From NCBI GenBank assembly GCA_045604285.1, contig JAZUNS010000182.1:1-21751 (forward strand): a DNA stretch of 21,751 nucleotides, in the 5' to 3' direction. A model generated the notes under the pieces. It was not told where the DNA came from. It did not search any database and was given only the letters and a program-made list of their open reading frames with translations. Position 1 is the stretch's first letter. Every line of letters starts with the position of its first letter. This document shows, one piece after another, positions 1-6,140 of the stretch. This DNA comes from SIG636 sp045604285 (GTDB lineage: Bacteria > Bacillota > Clostridia > Oscillospirales > CAG-382). Position numbers and translations under genes: made by a program.

Positions 1-185
1 ATCTCGATAAAGATGCTATGCCCGACGGCGGCAAAAATGCTGAGGCAATATTCAAGGCAGATGTTTCCGCTGCTGTTAAAGAACTGCCTCAATATAAGCA
101 CATAAGCAAAATTGTTATAAGAGATACGGAATTCCCCAAGACAACCACAAAGAAAATTAAGAGAAACGAAGTTATTAAAAAATAG
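1..185 (+). CDS. AMP-dependent (long-chain acyl-CoA) synthetase-like protein, C-terminal fragment
   Basis: Only the last 60 codons are present, reading from base 3 to a TAG at 183-185. The tail contains HISKIVIRDTEFPKTTTKKIKR. In the ANL superfamily (acyl-CoA synthetases, AMP-binding enzymes) the C-terminal lid ends with a conserved PKT..GKI+R segment whose lysine takes part in adenylation. Here the usual Gly before Lys is replaced by Lys (TTTKKIKR), a variation that leaves the overall pattern intact. The family activates a carboxylate with ATP and transfers it to CoA or a carrier. The substrate cannot be judged from this fragment. A terminator follows, so the gene ends its transcription unit. 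The family call is fairly sure; the exact substrate is unknown. Confidence 0.7.
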   Translation, partial: LDKDAMPDGGKNAEAIFKADVSAAVKELPQYKHISKIVIRDTEFPKTTTKKIKRNEVIKK

Positions 186-201
186 ATATTTTCTCCTTGT
201 T

Positions 202-246
202 AAAAGACCGAAAAAACTAGACCGAAAAAACTTTTTTCGGTCTTTT
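202..246 (+). terminator. Intrinsic terminator of the synthetase gene, with a duplicated 5' arm
   Basis: The arm AAGACCGAAAAAAC occurs at about 204-217 and most of it again at 219-231. The single 3' arm TTTTTTCGGTCTTTT (232-246) can pair with either copy. The distal pairing (202-216 with 232-246) gives about 15 bp with a 15-nt loop; the proximal pairing gives a tight hairpin. It lies 16 nt after the stop codon and just before the upp promoter, so it insulates upp. Confidence 0.8.
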
Positions 247-256
247 ACTTTTCCTA

Positions 257-285
257 TTGAAAAAAACAGAAAAAAGGGATATAAT
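257..285 (+). promoter_or_regulatory. Sigma-A-type promoter of upp
   Basis: TTGAAA (257-262), a 17-bp spacer and TATAAT (280-285) lie directly between the upstream terminator and the upp ribosome site. Transcription would start near 292, giving a leader of about 20 nt, too short for a riboswitch. Confidence 0.8.
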
Positions 286-312
286 GGAAAAAAACACAAA
301 GGAGATAAGAAT

Positions 313-942
313 ATGGGCAAATTAACCGTTGTTGATCACCCATTGGTGCAGCATAAGCTGACCATAATGCGTGATAAAAATACAGGCGCAAAGGATTTCA
401 GAGGCTTGCTTGATGAAATATCAATGCTTATGGGATACGAGGTTACCAGGGATTTCCCTTTGTGTGATGTGGAAATCGAAACGCCCCTTACCCCCATGGT
501 TGGTAAAAAAATAGCAGGCAAAAAGCTTGCTATAGTTCCCATATTAAGGGCAGGCTTGGGCATGGTTGACGGACTTTTAAATCTTTTGCCCGTTGCCAAG
601 GTAGGCCATATAGGCTTGTACCGCGATCCGGATACACACACCCCCGTGGTTTATTACTGCAAGCTTCCCGTTGATATTGAGGAACGCCTGGTTATCGTTT
701 GTGACCCTATGCTTGCAACCGGCGGCAGTGCCTCCGATGCCATACGTATGCTTAAAGAAAAAGGCTGTAAGACAATAAAGCTTATGTGTCTTGTTTCTGC
801 ACCTGAGGGCGTTAAGAAGATTCAGGATGATCATCCCGACGTTGATATTTACACCGCAGGTTTGGATGAAAAGCTTAACGACCATTGCTATATTGTTCCC
901 GGTCTGGGCGATGCGGGCGACAGACTCTTCGGTACCAAATAA
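313..942 (+). CDS. upp: Uracil phosphoribosyltransferase
   Basis: This cytosolic salvage enzyme converts uracil and PRPP to UMP and pyrophosphate. The protein is 209 aa, the normal family length. The PRPP-binding loop is CDPMLATGG (about residues 130-138). The uracil-binding motif YIVPGLGDAGDRLFG sits close to the C-terminus (about 193-207). ILRAGLGM (about 77-84) matches the conserved segment of the PRPP side. ATG at 313 follows AAAGGAGATAAGAAT. The gene is alone between its own promoter and a terminator, so it is monocistronic, and no PyrR-type leader is visible. Confidence 0.97.
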   Translation: MGKLTVVDHPLVQHKLTIMRDKNTGAKDFRGLLDEISMLMGYEVTRDFPLCDVEIETPLTPMVGKKIAGKKLAIVPILRAGLGMVDGLLNLLPVAKVGHIGLYRDPDTHTPVVYYCKLPVDIEERLVIVCDPMLATGGSASDAIRMLKEKGCKTIKLMCLVSAPEGVKKIQDDHPDVDIYTAGLDEKLNDHCYIVPGLGDAGDRLFGTK

Positions 943-954
943 GCTTAACACAAT

Positions 955-992
955 AAAAGCTTGTGAAGGATCTATATCCATCACAAGCTTTT
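955..992. terminator. Shared bidirectional terminator between upp and the convergent minus-strand unit
   Basis: AAAAGCTTGTGA (955-966) pairs perfectly with TCACAAGCTTTT (981-992) over 12 bp with a 14-nt loop. A T-run follows on the plus strand, and TTTTATTG follows on the minus strand. It lies between the upp stop (942) and the minus-strand stop at 1006. Confidence 0.85.
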
Positions 993-1005
993 TGTTATAT
1001 TATGT

Positions 1006-1230
1006 TTAGTCTGTAAAAAGCAAACTGTTTTCTTCCGGATCCGTAAGCTTTAAAACACGGGGCTTAAGCTTAAGCAGATCAAGGCTAAATTTTCGGCAAA
1101 CGCCGTCATCCCTTATAAGCCCTTTTTTATCGCAAATACAAGTGCCGCTGTCACCTAAAGGACGGGAATGCTCGCAGTAGGCACAAACCCTGTTTTCCGG
1201 GGGGCAATCGTTCTTTTTCTTAAAAAACAT
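1006..1230 (-). CDS. Small Cys-rich protein, probable metal-binding knuckle (hypothetical)
   Basis: The protein is 74 aa with no membrane segment and a basic start (MFFKKK). Cysteines at 9, 16, 19, 31, 33 and 45 form C-X2-C-X11-C-X-C-X11-C, ending in the CRKF motif. This suggests a structural zinc or iron site, but no function can be named. Start ATG 1230 is preceded by CGGAGGATAACTAAT. That ribosome site lies inside the end of the upstream gene, whose TAA is at 1234-1232, so the two are probably translationally coupled. Small proteins with a CxxC knuckle and a C-terminal C+KF motif recur in Clostridia as uncharacterised genes; this is from memory. Confidence 0.75.
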   Translation of the reverse strand: MFFKKKNDCPPENRVCAYCEHSRPLGDSGTCICDKKGLIRDDGVCRKFSLDLLKLKPRVLKLTDPEENSLLFTD

Positions 1231-1231
1231 A

Positions 1232-2371
1232 TTAGTTATCCTCCGTCCAGCTTATTAAATATCCAAGCATATCGGCTGTATATCCTTCTATGTCTGCCGT
1301 CCCGCAAAGATACAGCTCCTTATTTAAATACATAAAGCCGGGGGTATCCGTCAATTCTATCTTGTCCTTTGCGGCTATGGAAGACAGCTTTACTCCGTAT
1401 TCATCACCGTCAGCTATGGGCTTTATACCCAACGTATCAAGCTTTGCAAGTCGCCCGCTTTCCTTAAGAAACTTAAAAACTTCCTCGGTAACAAACATTA
1501 TTTTGTTGCCCTCGGATAATGCGGCGGCGTTCTTTTGTTCTTCCTCACCGAAGATTTGCACGCCCTGGCTGTTGGATAATATCTTCTGCTCTTCATAATT
1601 CAAAAGGGGAACTATGGTGCCGTCAAATTTTCGACCTATGTTGTAAACGCTGTATTCCAAATCGTAAACAGTGTTGGTGTACAAGCTTTGCTCGCCTATA
1701 CATACGATATTGACCGTCTCACGCTTGTTAGAATCGTTTGTATATCTAAGCAGGGTTTTAAAAAGGTCAAAGTTGTTTTTGTAAAGGTCGGTACCGCCAA
1801 AATAGTCAGCAGTGTTTTCGGCGTTACTCCTAAGACAGATAATACTGTTTCTGTCTATCATATCAAAGCCTTCGGTTTCGGCAATATCAAGGTATTTCAT
1901 CCTAATGCCGTAGCCGTCCCCCTCACAATTATCGGGGGTATGCCCCAAAACGCTGCTTATGGGCGCCAGGGCGTTGGCTTTAAGAAGCTTATCAAAGTAT
2001 TCGTCGGTAACTATGTATATGTGATAGTCGCCCACAAGCATTTCGTTGTTAAAACGGCTTGCCGTGGTATTATCGTTAAGCGCCATAAAAGCAAAGGATA
2101 AATCTATCGCTTCGTTACCGCCCAAATCCTTGGCACAGTAGCCAAAGTCTTCAACAATAGCCTCTCTGTCGCCGCCTATGTCGGCATCACCAACGTAAAG
2201 AATGGTTATATCGTTGGCCTCCTTACCAATGCACTGGGCAGTGCCAAGTCCTAAAAAAACTATTATAAGCGTGCCCACTAAAATATGCCACTTGTGGTAA
2301 AACCAAAGGTTTTCAACCCAACCCATAAATCCGGGCTTTCGCTCTCTTGTGTTTACAGTAGTGTCTTTCAT
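1232..2371 (-). CDS. Single-pass membrane-anchored protein with a duplicated extracytoplasmic domain (hypothetical)
   Basis: This 379-aa protein has a short basic cytoplasmic tail, one membrane segment (about 28-46, rich in I/L/V/G) and a large extracytoplasmic part. That part contains two related copies of a unit. The pattern GDYHIYIVTDEYFDKLLKAN, then ALAPISSVLG, DGYGIRM and a final ICL (about 114-180) recurs as GNKIMFVTEEVFKFLKESG, then RLAKLDTLG, DEYGVKL and LYLC (about 288-355). I do not recognise a named family. The start is ATG 2371, because CGGAGGGCAATTT precedes it. The longer start at 2398 overlaps the -10 box of the promoter and so lies outside the transcript. It forms a two-gene unit with the Cys-rich protein downstream. 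Confidence 0.8.
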   Translation of the reverse strand: MKDTTVNTRERKPGFMGWVENLWFYHKWHILVGTLIIVFLGLGTAQCIGKEANDITILYVGDADIGGDREAIVEDFGYCAKDLGGNEAIDLSFAFMALNDNTTASRFNNEMLVGDYHIYIVTDEYFDKLLKANALAPISSVLGHTPDNCEGDGYGIRMKYLDIAETEGFDMIDRNSIICLRSNAENTADYFGGTDLYKNNFDLFKTLLRYTNDSNKRETVNIVCIGEQSLYTNTVYDLEYSVYNIGRKFDGTIVPLLNYEEQKILSNSQGVQIFGEEEQKNAAALSEGNKIMFVTEEVFKFLKESGRLAKLDTLGIKPIADGDEYGVKLSSIAAKDKIELTDTPGFMYLNKELYLCGTADIEGYTADMLGYLISWTEDN

Positions 2372-2396
2372 AAATTGCCCTCCGTTAACTTTAAAC

Positions 2397-2425
2397 ATTA
2401 TATCACAGTTTATCTTGGTTTACAA
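2397..2425 (-). promoter_or_regulatory. Promoter of the anchored-protein / Cys-rich-protein unit
   Basis: On the minus strand TTGTAA (2425-2420), a 17-bp spacer and TATAAT (2402-2397) are followed by a start site near 2390 and ATG at 2371. This separates the unit from the feo operon upstream and fixes the start codon of the first gene. Confidence 0.8.
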
Positions 2426-2435
2426 GAAGAAAAAC

Positions 2436-2466
2436 AAAAACCCAAAACCATAGGCTTTGGGTTTTT
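2436..2466 (-). terminator. Terminator of the feo operon
   Basis: AAAAACCCAAA (2436-2446) pairs with TTTGGGTTTTT (2456-2466) over 11 bp with a 9-nt loop. Reading on the minus strand, the hairpin is followed by a T-rich run (TTTTTGTTTTTC). It sits between the FeoB-associated gene and the next promoter. Confidence 0.8.
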
Positions 2467-2510
2467 GCGTTTGTAAAAACTCAATATATGAAGACAAGGA
2501 GGGGGGATTA

Positions 2511-2675
2511 CTATTGTTTGTCGCCGTGGCAGCTACCCTGCATAGAGCAACCGCTGCAGCCGCAGCCGCAACCGGCTTTGCCGTTTTTTCTTTTAATTAT
2601 TCCGTTTACTATTATTGCCACGACAACTGCTGCGATAATCACGGAAATAATGGTAGTAGTTATAATGGTTTTCAT
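2511..2675 (-). CDS. FeoB-associated Cys-rich membrane protein
   Basis: This 54-aa protein begins MKTIITTTIISVIIAAVVVA and has one N-terminal membrane helix (about 4-27). A KRKNGK stop-transfer segment follows, then a tail GCGCGCSGCSMQGSCH with six cysteines. This layout is that of the small FeoB-associated Cys-rich proteins encoded directly after feoB in many Firmicutes. They are thought to assist Fe2+ handling at the transporter; their biochemistry is poorly known. ATG 2675 follows GAGGTGTTCCC, 19 nt after the feoB stop, and the operon terminator lies downstream. It is easily missed in annotation because a longer meaningless frame overlaps it on the other strand. Confidence 0.9.
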   Translation of the reverse strand: MKTIITTTIISVIIAAVVVAIIVNGIIKRKNGKAGCGCGCSGCSMQGSCHGDKQ

Positions 2676-2694
2676 GGGAACACCTCAACTGTTT

Positions 2695-4914
2695 TTAAAT
2701 CTTAACGGTGCCTTCCTCGTACTTGTTTTTTCTGATAAGCAAATAGATCAATGCTGCAACAAGAACAAAGGCAACTACCGTACCTACACCGAACACGCCG
2801 TCGGTAATAAGCATACCTATCTGATAAATACCCAAAGAAACTGCATAAGCAAATACGCACATATAACCTATGGCAAAAGCGGTCCATTTCCAGTTGTTCA
2901 TCTCACGCTTTATTGCACCCATAGCTGCAAAGCAGGGAGCGCAAAGCAGGTTGAAGGTCATGAAGGAAAAGGCAGAAAGCTTATTGCTGTTGAAGAACTC
3001 AACGGCGATGGTTTTAAGGGATTCCACATCCACCGAGTCAACAGCTTCAAAGGCGGCGTCTGCATCGCCCATGGAGGAAAGGGTGCCGAACACGCCAACA
3101 ACCTCTTCCTTGGCAACAAGACCGAGAATAGTGGCAACTGCAGCCTGCCAAGAGCCGAAGCCCAAGGGCTTGAAGATAATGGCAATACCTTCGCCAACGG
3201 CGTTAAGGATAGATTTGCTTTCGTCACCTTCGGGGATATAGTGGAACCCGCCTGCAAAGCTAAGGCTGTTAAGGGTCCAAATGATAACGCTTGCCGCAAA
3301 AATAACTGTGCCTGCACGCTTTATAAAGCCCCAGCCTCTATCCCAGGTAGAGCGCAAAACGTTTGAAGCTATAGGAGCGTGATATGCGGGCAATTCCATA
3401 ACAAAGGGGGCAGGGTTGCCTGCAAACGCCTTGGTCTTCTTAAGTATAACGCCCGATATAACCACTGCAGCAACTCCCGCAAAGTAAGCAGAGGTTGCTA
3501 CCCATGCACTGCCGCCGAATAGTGCGCCTGCAACAAGACCTACAATGGGCATTTTAGCACCGCAGGGAATAAAACAAGCTGTCATAATGGTAATTTTGCG
3601 GTCACGGTCCTGATCGATGGTACGGCTTGCCATAACACCGGGAACACCACATCCCATAGACACCAAAAGGGGAATAAAGGATTTGCCGGAAAGACCGAAT
3701 TTGCGGAACAAACGGTCCATTATAAATGCTATACGTGACATATAGCCGATATCTTCAAGTATAGAAAGCAATAAGAACAGTATAAGCATTTGGGGAACAA
3801 AGCCTAAAACTGCACCTACGCCGCCAACTATACCGTCCTGAATCAAGGAATAAAGCCAAGGTGCCACCGTCGGCTCACCTGCACTGTTAAGAAGTACAAG
3901 GTCCAAAAGCTCGGGCACGCTTTTCCAGCTTGCCATAAACGTGTCGGGATAAGTCTCTGCAAAAGAGCCAAACAAGCCGTCGTTCATAAACGTAACGGTA
4001 AAGTCACCCACGGTGCCGATGGAGATTATGTATACAAACAGCATTACCACTATAAATATCGGAATAGCAAGTATCCTGTTGGTAACTATTTTGTCGATCT
4101 TGTCCGAAACAGTAACGGCGCCTGCACGTTTTCTTTTATATGCGCCTTCCAGTATCTTTGCAATATAGTCGTATCGCTCGTTGGTAATAATGCTTTCGGT
4201 GTCATCGTCAAACTCTTCTTCAACCTCGGCAATATCCTCTTCAATATGGTCAAGGGTGCTCTGGGGCAAATTAAGCTCTTTTAAAACCTTTTCATCACGC
4301 TCAAATATTTTTATTGCATACCAACGCTGCTGTATTTTAGGAAGGTCGTGTATTGCTGCCTCTTCAATATGTGCCAAAGCGTGTTCCACCGCACCCGAGA
4401 AGTTGGAGTGGGGAACTTTCTTTCCACCCTTGGCGGCTTCTATAGCAAGCTCTGCGGCTACGTCTAAGCTGTCGCCCTTAAGCGCCGAGATCTCTACAAT
4501 CTTGCATCCGATTTTCTTTGCCAGCTCTTCGGTATTAATCTTGTCTCCGCGCTTTCTTAAAATATCCATCATATTGATGGCGATAACAACGGGAATACCA
4601 AGCTCTATAAGCTGTGTGGTAAGATATAGATTTCGCTCAAGATTGGTACCGTCCACTATGTTAAGGATAGCATCGGGATGCTCGTTAAGCAAATAATTGC
4701 GGGCAACAACCTCCTCCAACGTGTAGGGGGAGAGGGAATAGATACCGGGCAGATCGGTAATAATAACGTCGCTGTTGCTCTTTAGCTTGCCTTCCTTTTT
4801 TTCAACGGTAACACCGGGCCAGTTACCAACGTATTGGTTAGACCCCGTAAGGGCATTAAACATTGTAGTTTTGCCGCAGTTAGGGTTGCCTGCCAAGGCT
4901 ATTTTGATGGACAT
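2695..4914 (-). CDS. feoB: Ferrous iron transport protein B (GTP-dependent Fe2+ permease)
   Basis: FeoB imports Fe2+ across the cytoplasmic membrane, driven by an N-terminal G domain. The 739-aa protein has G1 GNPNCGKT (9-16), the G2 threonine in PGVTVEKK (about 36), G3 DLPG (54-57), G4 NMMD (114-117) and G5 SAL (143-145). A helical guanine-dissociation spacer (about 165-260) and about eight membrane segments follow. The membrane part carries the two Cys-containing gate segments, GCGVPGVMASR with FIPCGAKMP, and LLCAPCFAAMGAIKRE. Length and motifs are normal, with no frameshift. ATG 4914 follows AAGGAGAAACGCT. It lies 59 nt after feoA, and a GTTAGC-N4-GCTAAC palindrome occupies that gap, so it may be controlled separately as well as from the feoA promoter. 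Confidence 0.97.
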   Translation of the reverse strand: MSIKIALAGNPNCGKTTMFNALTGSNQYVGNWPGVTVEKKEGKLKSNSDVIITDLPGIYSLSPYTLEEVVARNYLLNEHPDAILNIVDGTNLERNLYLTTQLIELGIPVVIAINMMDILRKRGDKINTEELAKKIGCKIVEISALKGDSLDVAAELAIEAAKGGKKVPHSNFSGAVEHALAHIEEAAIHDLPKIQQRWYAIKIFERDEKVLKELNLPQSTLDHIEEDIAEVEEEFDDDTESIITNERYDYIAKILEGAYKRKRAGAVTVSDKIDKIVTNRILAIPIFIVVMLFVYIISIGTVGDFTVTFMNDGLFGSFAETYPDTFMASWKSVPELLDLVLLNSAGEPTVAPWLYSLIQDGIVGGVGAVLGFVPQMLILFLLLSILEDIGYMSRIAFIMDRLFRKFGLSGKSFIPLLVSMGCGVPGVMASRTIDQDRDRKITIMTACFIPCGAKMPIVGLVAGALFGGSAWVATSAYFAGVAAVVISGVILKKTKAFAGNPAPFVMELPAYHAPIASNVLRSTWDRGWGFIKRAGTVIFAASVIIWTLNSLSFAGGFHYIPEGDESKSILNAVGEGIAIIFKPLGFGSWQAAVATILGLVAKEEVVGVFGTLSSMGDADAAFEAVDSVDVESLKTIAVEFFNSNKLSAFSFMTFNLLCAPCFAAMGAIKREMNNWKWTAFAIGYMCVFAYAVSLGIYQIGMLITDGVFGVGTVVAFVLVAALIYLLIRKNKYEEGTVKI

Positions 4915-4932
4915 AGCGTTTCTCCTTTTGAA

Positions 4933-4948
4933 GTTAGCGTTTGCTAAC
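4933..4948. promoter_or_regulatory. Internal operator-like palindrome between feoA and feoB
   Basis: GTTAGC-GTTT-GCTAAC is a perfect 6+6 inverted repeat, identical in its arms to the palindrome at the feoA promoter. It sits just upstream of the feoB ribosome site. The TTAGC...GCTAA core resembles the DtxR/IdeR box (TTAGGTTAGSCTAACCTAA in actinobacteria). Its position would let the regulator block elongation or a weak internal promoter. Confidence 0.7.
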
Positions 4949-4973
4949 CGGTGAATAAAAAAATACTTAAGAT

Positions 4974-5195
4974 TTATACAAGCTCAATTTTTTCAGCGTC
5001 AGCTTTACGGATGGAAAGCTCATAGCCTCTTACGTTAAGCTCCATAGGGTCACCAAGGGGTGCAACCTTACGAACAAAAACAGTAGTGCCTTTTGTCATT
5101 CCCATATCCATTATCCTGCGCTTAACGGCGCCCTCACCGTGCAGCTTGGCAATAACGCCGGTTTGCCCAACGGCTAAGTCTTTCAAGGTTTTCAC
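4974..5195 (-). CDS. feoA: Ferrous iron transport protein A (SH3-like FeoA)
   Basis: FeoA is a small cytosolic SH3-like protein that supports FeoB. The 73-aa product starts at GTG 5195 (VKTLKDLAVGQTGVIAKLHG). It keeps the family features: GQTGVI, the R-RIMDMGMTKGT turn and VAPLGDPMELNVRGYELSIRKADAEKI at the end. The start is GTG 5195 because AGGAGG (5207-5202) lies 6 nt upstream. The longer frame from TTG 5210 would begin inside its own Shine-Dalgarno. It is the first gene of feoA-feoB-FeoB-associated protein, behind a consensus promoter and a DtxR-like palindrome, so iron repression is expected. Confidence 0.93.
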   Translation of the reverse strand: MKTLKDLAVGQTGVIAKLHGEGAVKRRIMDMGMTKGTTVFVRKVAPLGDPMELNVRGYELSIRKADAEKIELV

Positions 5196-5240
5196 GATCT
5201 TCCTCCTCAAAAAAACAACTTGCTTAATAATATGCAGTCG

Positions 5241-5256
5241 GTTAGCCTTTGCTAAC
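5241..5256. promoter_or_regulatory. Operator-like palindrome at the feoA transcription start
   Basis: GTTAGC-CTTT-GCTAAC is a perfect inverted repeat just downstream of the feoA -10 box. It covers about +2 to +17 of the predicted transcript. The second copy (4933-4948) has identical arms with a different central tetranucleotide. Recurrence within one operon beside a divergent DtxR-family gene supports an iron-dependent repressor site. Confidence 0.8.
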
Positions 5257-5263
5257 TGCCTTG

Positions 5264-5292
5264 ATTATACATTTATATAAAAATTTTGTCAA
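5264..5292 (-). promoter_or_regulatory. Promoter of the feo operon
   Basis: On the minus strand a perfect TTGACA (5292-5287) and TATAAT (5269-5264) are separated by 17 bp. The start site falls near 5257, at the edge of the operator palindrome. A promoter this strong would need tight repression when iron is plentiful. Confidence 0.9.
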
Positions 5293-5361
5293 TAGTTTTT
5301 CTGCAAAAAAAGCATTTTTTTGATTTTCAAACAAAACAATCCGTAGACAATTAAATGAATT

Positions 5362-5424
5362 TTGTGCATAGTATACATTCTTTCTAAAATTTTACTTGCA
5401 ATTAAATTGTAAATATGATATCTT
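5362..5424 (+). promoter_or_regulatory. Candidate promoters of the DtxR-family regulator
   Basis: Two overlapping possibilities both have 17-bp spacers: TTGTGC (5362-5367) with TAAAAT (5385-5390), and TTGCAA (5396-5401) with TATCTT (5419-5424). Neither carries the GTTAGC palindrome, so autoregulation is not evident. If the second is used, transcription begins near 5431. Confidence 0.5.
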
Positions 5425-5459
5425 ATATACAATACAAACGTAGAAAGGAAGTGATACTC

Positions 5460-5822
5460 GTGGCTGTGCAGGAATCCGGCGAAATGTATCTTGAAGCGAT
5501 TTACGTGTTATCACGTGACGGTGCAGTCCGTGCCATAGACGTGGGCGAATACCTCGGTTATTCAAAGCCCAGCGTCAGCCGTGCCATGGGTATCCTTAAG
5601 GCAGAAGGGTATATAACTGTCGCTAATGACGGTTTTATAGAGCTTACCGAATCGGGTAGACAGATAGCCACCGATATTTACGAAAAGCATACCATAATAA
5701 CGAAGTTCCTCGTAAGCTTGGGTGTGGATAAAGAAACTGCCTCCGAGGACGCCTGCCGTATAGAGCATCATATAAGCGACGTATCCTTTGAGGCACTTAA
5801 AAAGCATGTAGAGGGTATGTAA
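5460..5822 (+). CDS. DtxR/MntR-family metal-dependent repressor, short form with iron-type ligands
   Basis: The 120-aa protein has an N-terminal winged helix-turn-helix (about 1-65, recognition region YLGYSKPSVSRAMGIL) and a helical dimerisation and metal domain. It ends without the SH3-like third domain of DtxR/IdeR, as MntR does. The metal-site residues are Met9, Cys99, Glu102 and His103. These match DtxR Met10, Cys102, Glu105 and His106 (EDACRIEHHISD against DEACRWEH), not MntR Asp8 and Glu99. His77 is kept, but the second-site residues are Thr81 and Ser95 where DtxR has Glu83 and His98. GTG 5460 is chosen because AGGAAGTGAT (5447-5456) precedes it; upstream in-frame starts fall in the Shine-Dalgarno or promoter. 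It is divergent from feoAB and is the probable repressor of it. Confidence 0.88.
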   Translation: MAVQESGEMYLEAIYVLSRDGAVRAIDVGEYLGYSKPSVSRAMGILKAEGYITVANDGFIELTESGRQIATDIYEKHTIITKFLVSLGVDKETASEDACRIEHHISDVSFEALKKHVEGM

Positions 5823-5840
5823 AGCATCAACGACAAAAAT

Positions 5841-5869
5841 ATGCCTCCCGCTATCACAGCGGGAGGCAT
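5841..5869. repeat. Left copy of the 29-bp palindrome
   Basis: Arms ATGCCTCCCGCT and AGCGGGAGGCAT with loop ATCAC, 19 nt after the regulator stop. No T-run follows, so it is not a classical terminator for that gene. Confidence 0.9.
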
Positions 5870-6007
5870 TCAAGCTGATGACAAACCTTGTCATCAGCTT
5901 GGCAGAGTGCTGAGAAAGAGTGCAGACGAAACGAACCGAGGTGAGAACTGTACTAACGTACTGTGAGCCGAGGTTCGTTTTGAACGATAAAATACGACAA
6001 ATTGCAG

Positions 6008-6034
6008 AAAAGTCGGGAAGCTTTCCCGACTTTT
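6008..6034. terminator. Terminator-like hairpin inside the repeat element
   Basis: AAAAGTCGGGA (6008-6018) pairs with TCCCGACTTTT (6024-6034) over 11 bp with a 5-nt loop. CAACTTTTTTTG follows on the plus strand. It probably ends transcription from the regulator, and in the other direction from the ATPase gene. Confidence 0.75.
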
Positions 6035-6095
6035 CAACTTTTTTTGTAATTGATTTTTTATATTTTTCGTGTTCTGTGCCTTTGTCAGCGGTCTG

Positions 6096-6124
6096 ATGCC
6101 TCCCGCTATCACAGCGGGAGGCAT
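6096..6124. repeat. Right copy of the 29-bp palindrome
   Basis: Identical in sequence to 5841-5869 and placed 16 nt beyond the ATPase stop. Each of the two convergent genes therefore ends close to one copy. Confidence 0.9.
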
Positions 6125-6140
6125 ACTGTTTTGTTTATAA

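Larger units (their letters stand above)
5841..6124. repeat. Hairpin-rich intergenic repeat element bounded by identical 29-bp palindromes
   Basis: The 318-bp gap between the convergent regulator and ATPase genes is almost filled by this element. Exact copies of one 29-bp palindrome (12-bp arms ATGCCTCCCGCT, 5-nt loop) lie at 5841-5869 and 6096-6124. Inside are further inverted repeats: AAGCTGATGACA with its complement (5872-5883/5889-5900), AAACGAACC with GGTTCGTTT (5929-5937/5972-5980), and a terminator-like hairpin (6008-6034). The inner flanks of the two ends also resemble each other inverted (GCTGATGACAAA against GCTGACAAA). No credible gene is inside; the 85-codon minus-strand frame here has no Shine-Dalgarno and reads through the hairpins. 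It may be a MITE-like or REP-like dispersed element; copy number cannot be seen from one window. Confidence 0.75.

Noticed and set aside
2488..3366. 292-codon plus-strand frame opposite feoB and the FeoB-associated gene
   Set aside because: It is antisense to well-supported genes, lacks a ribosome site, and its translation has no recognisable domain.
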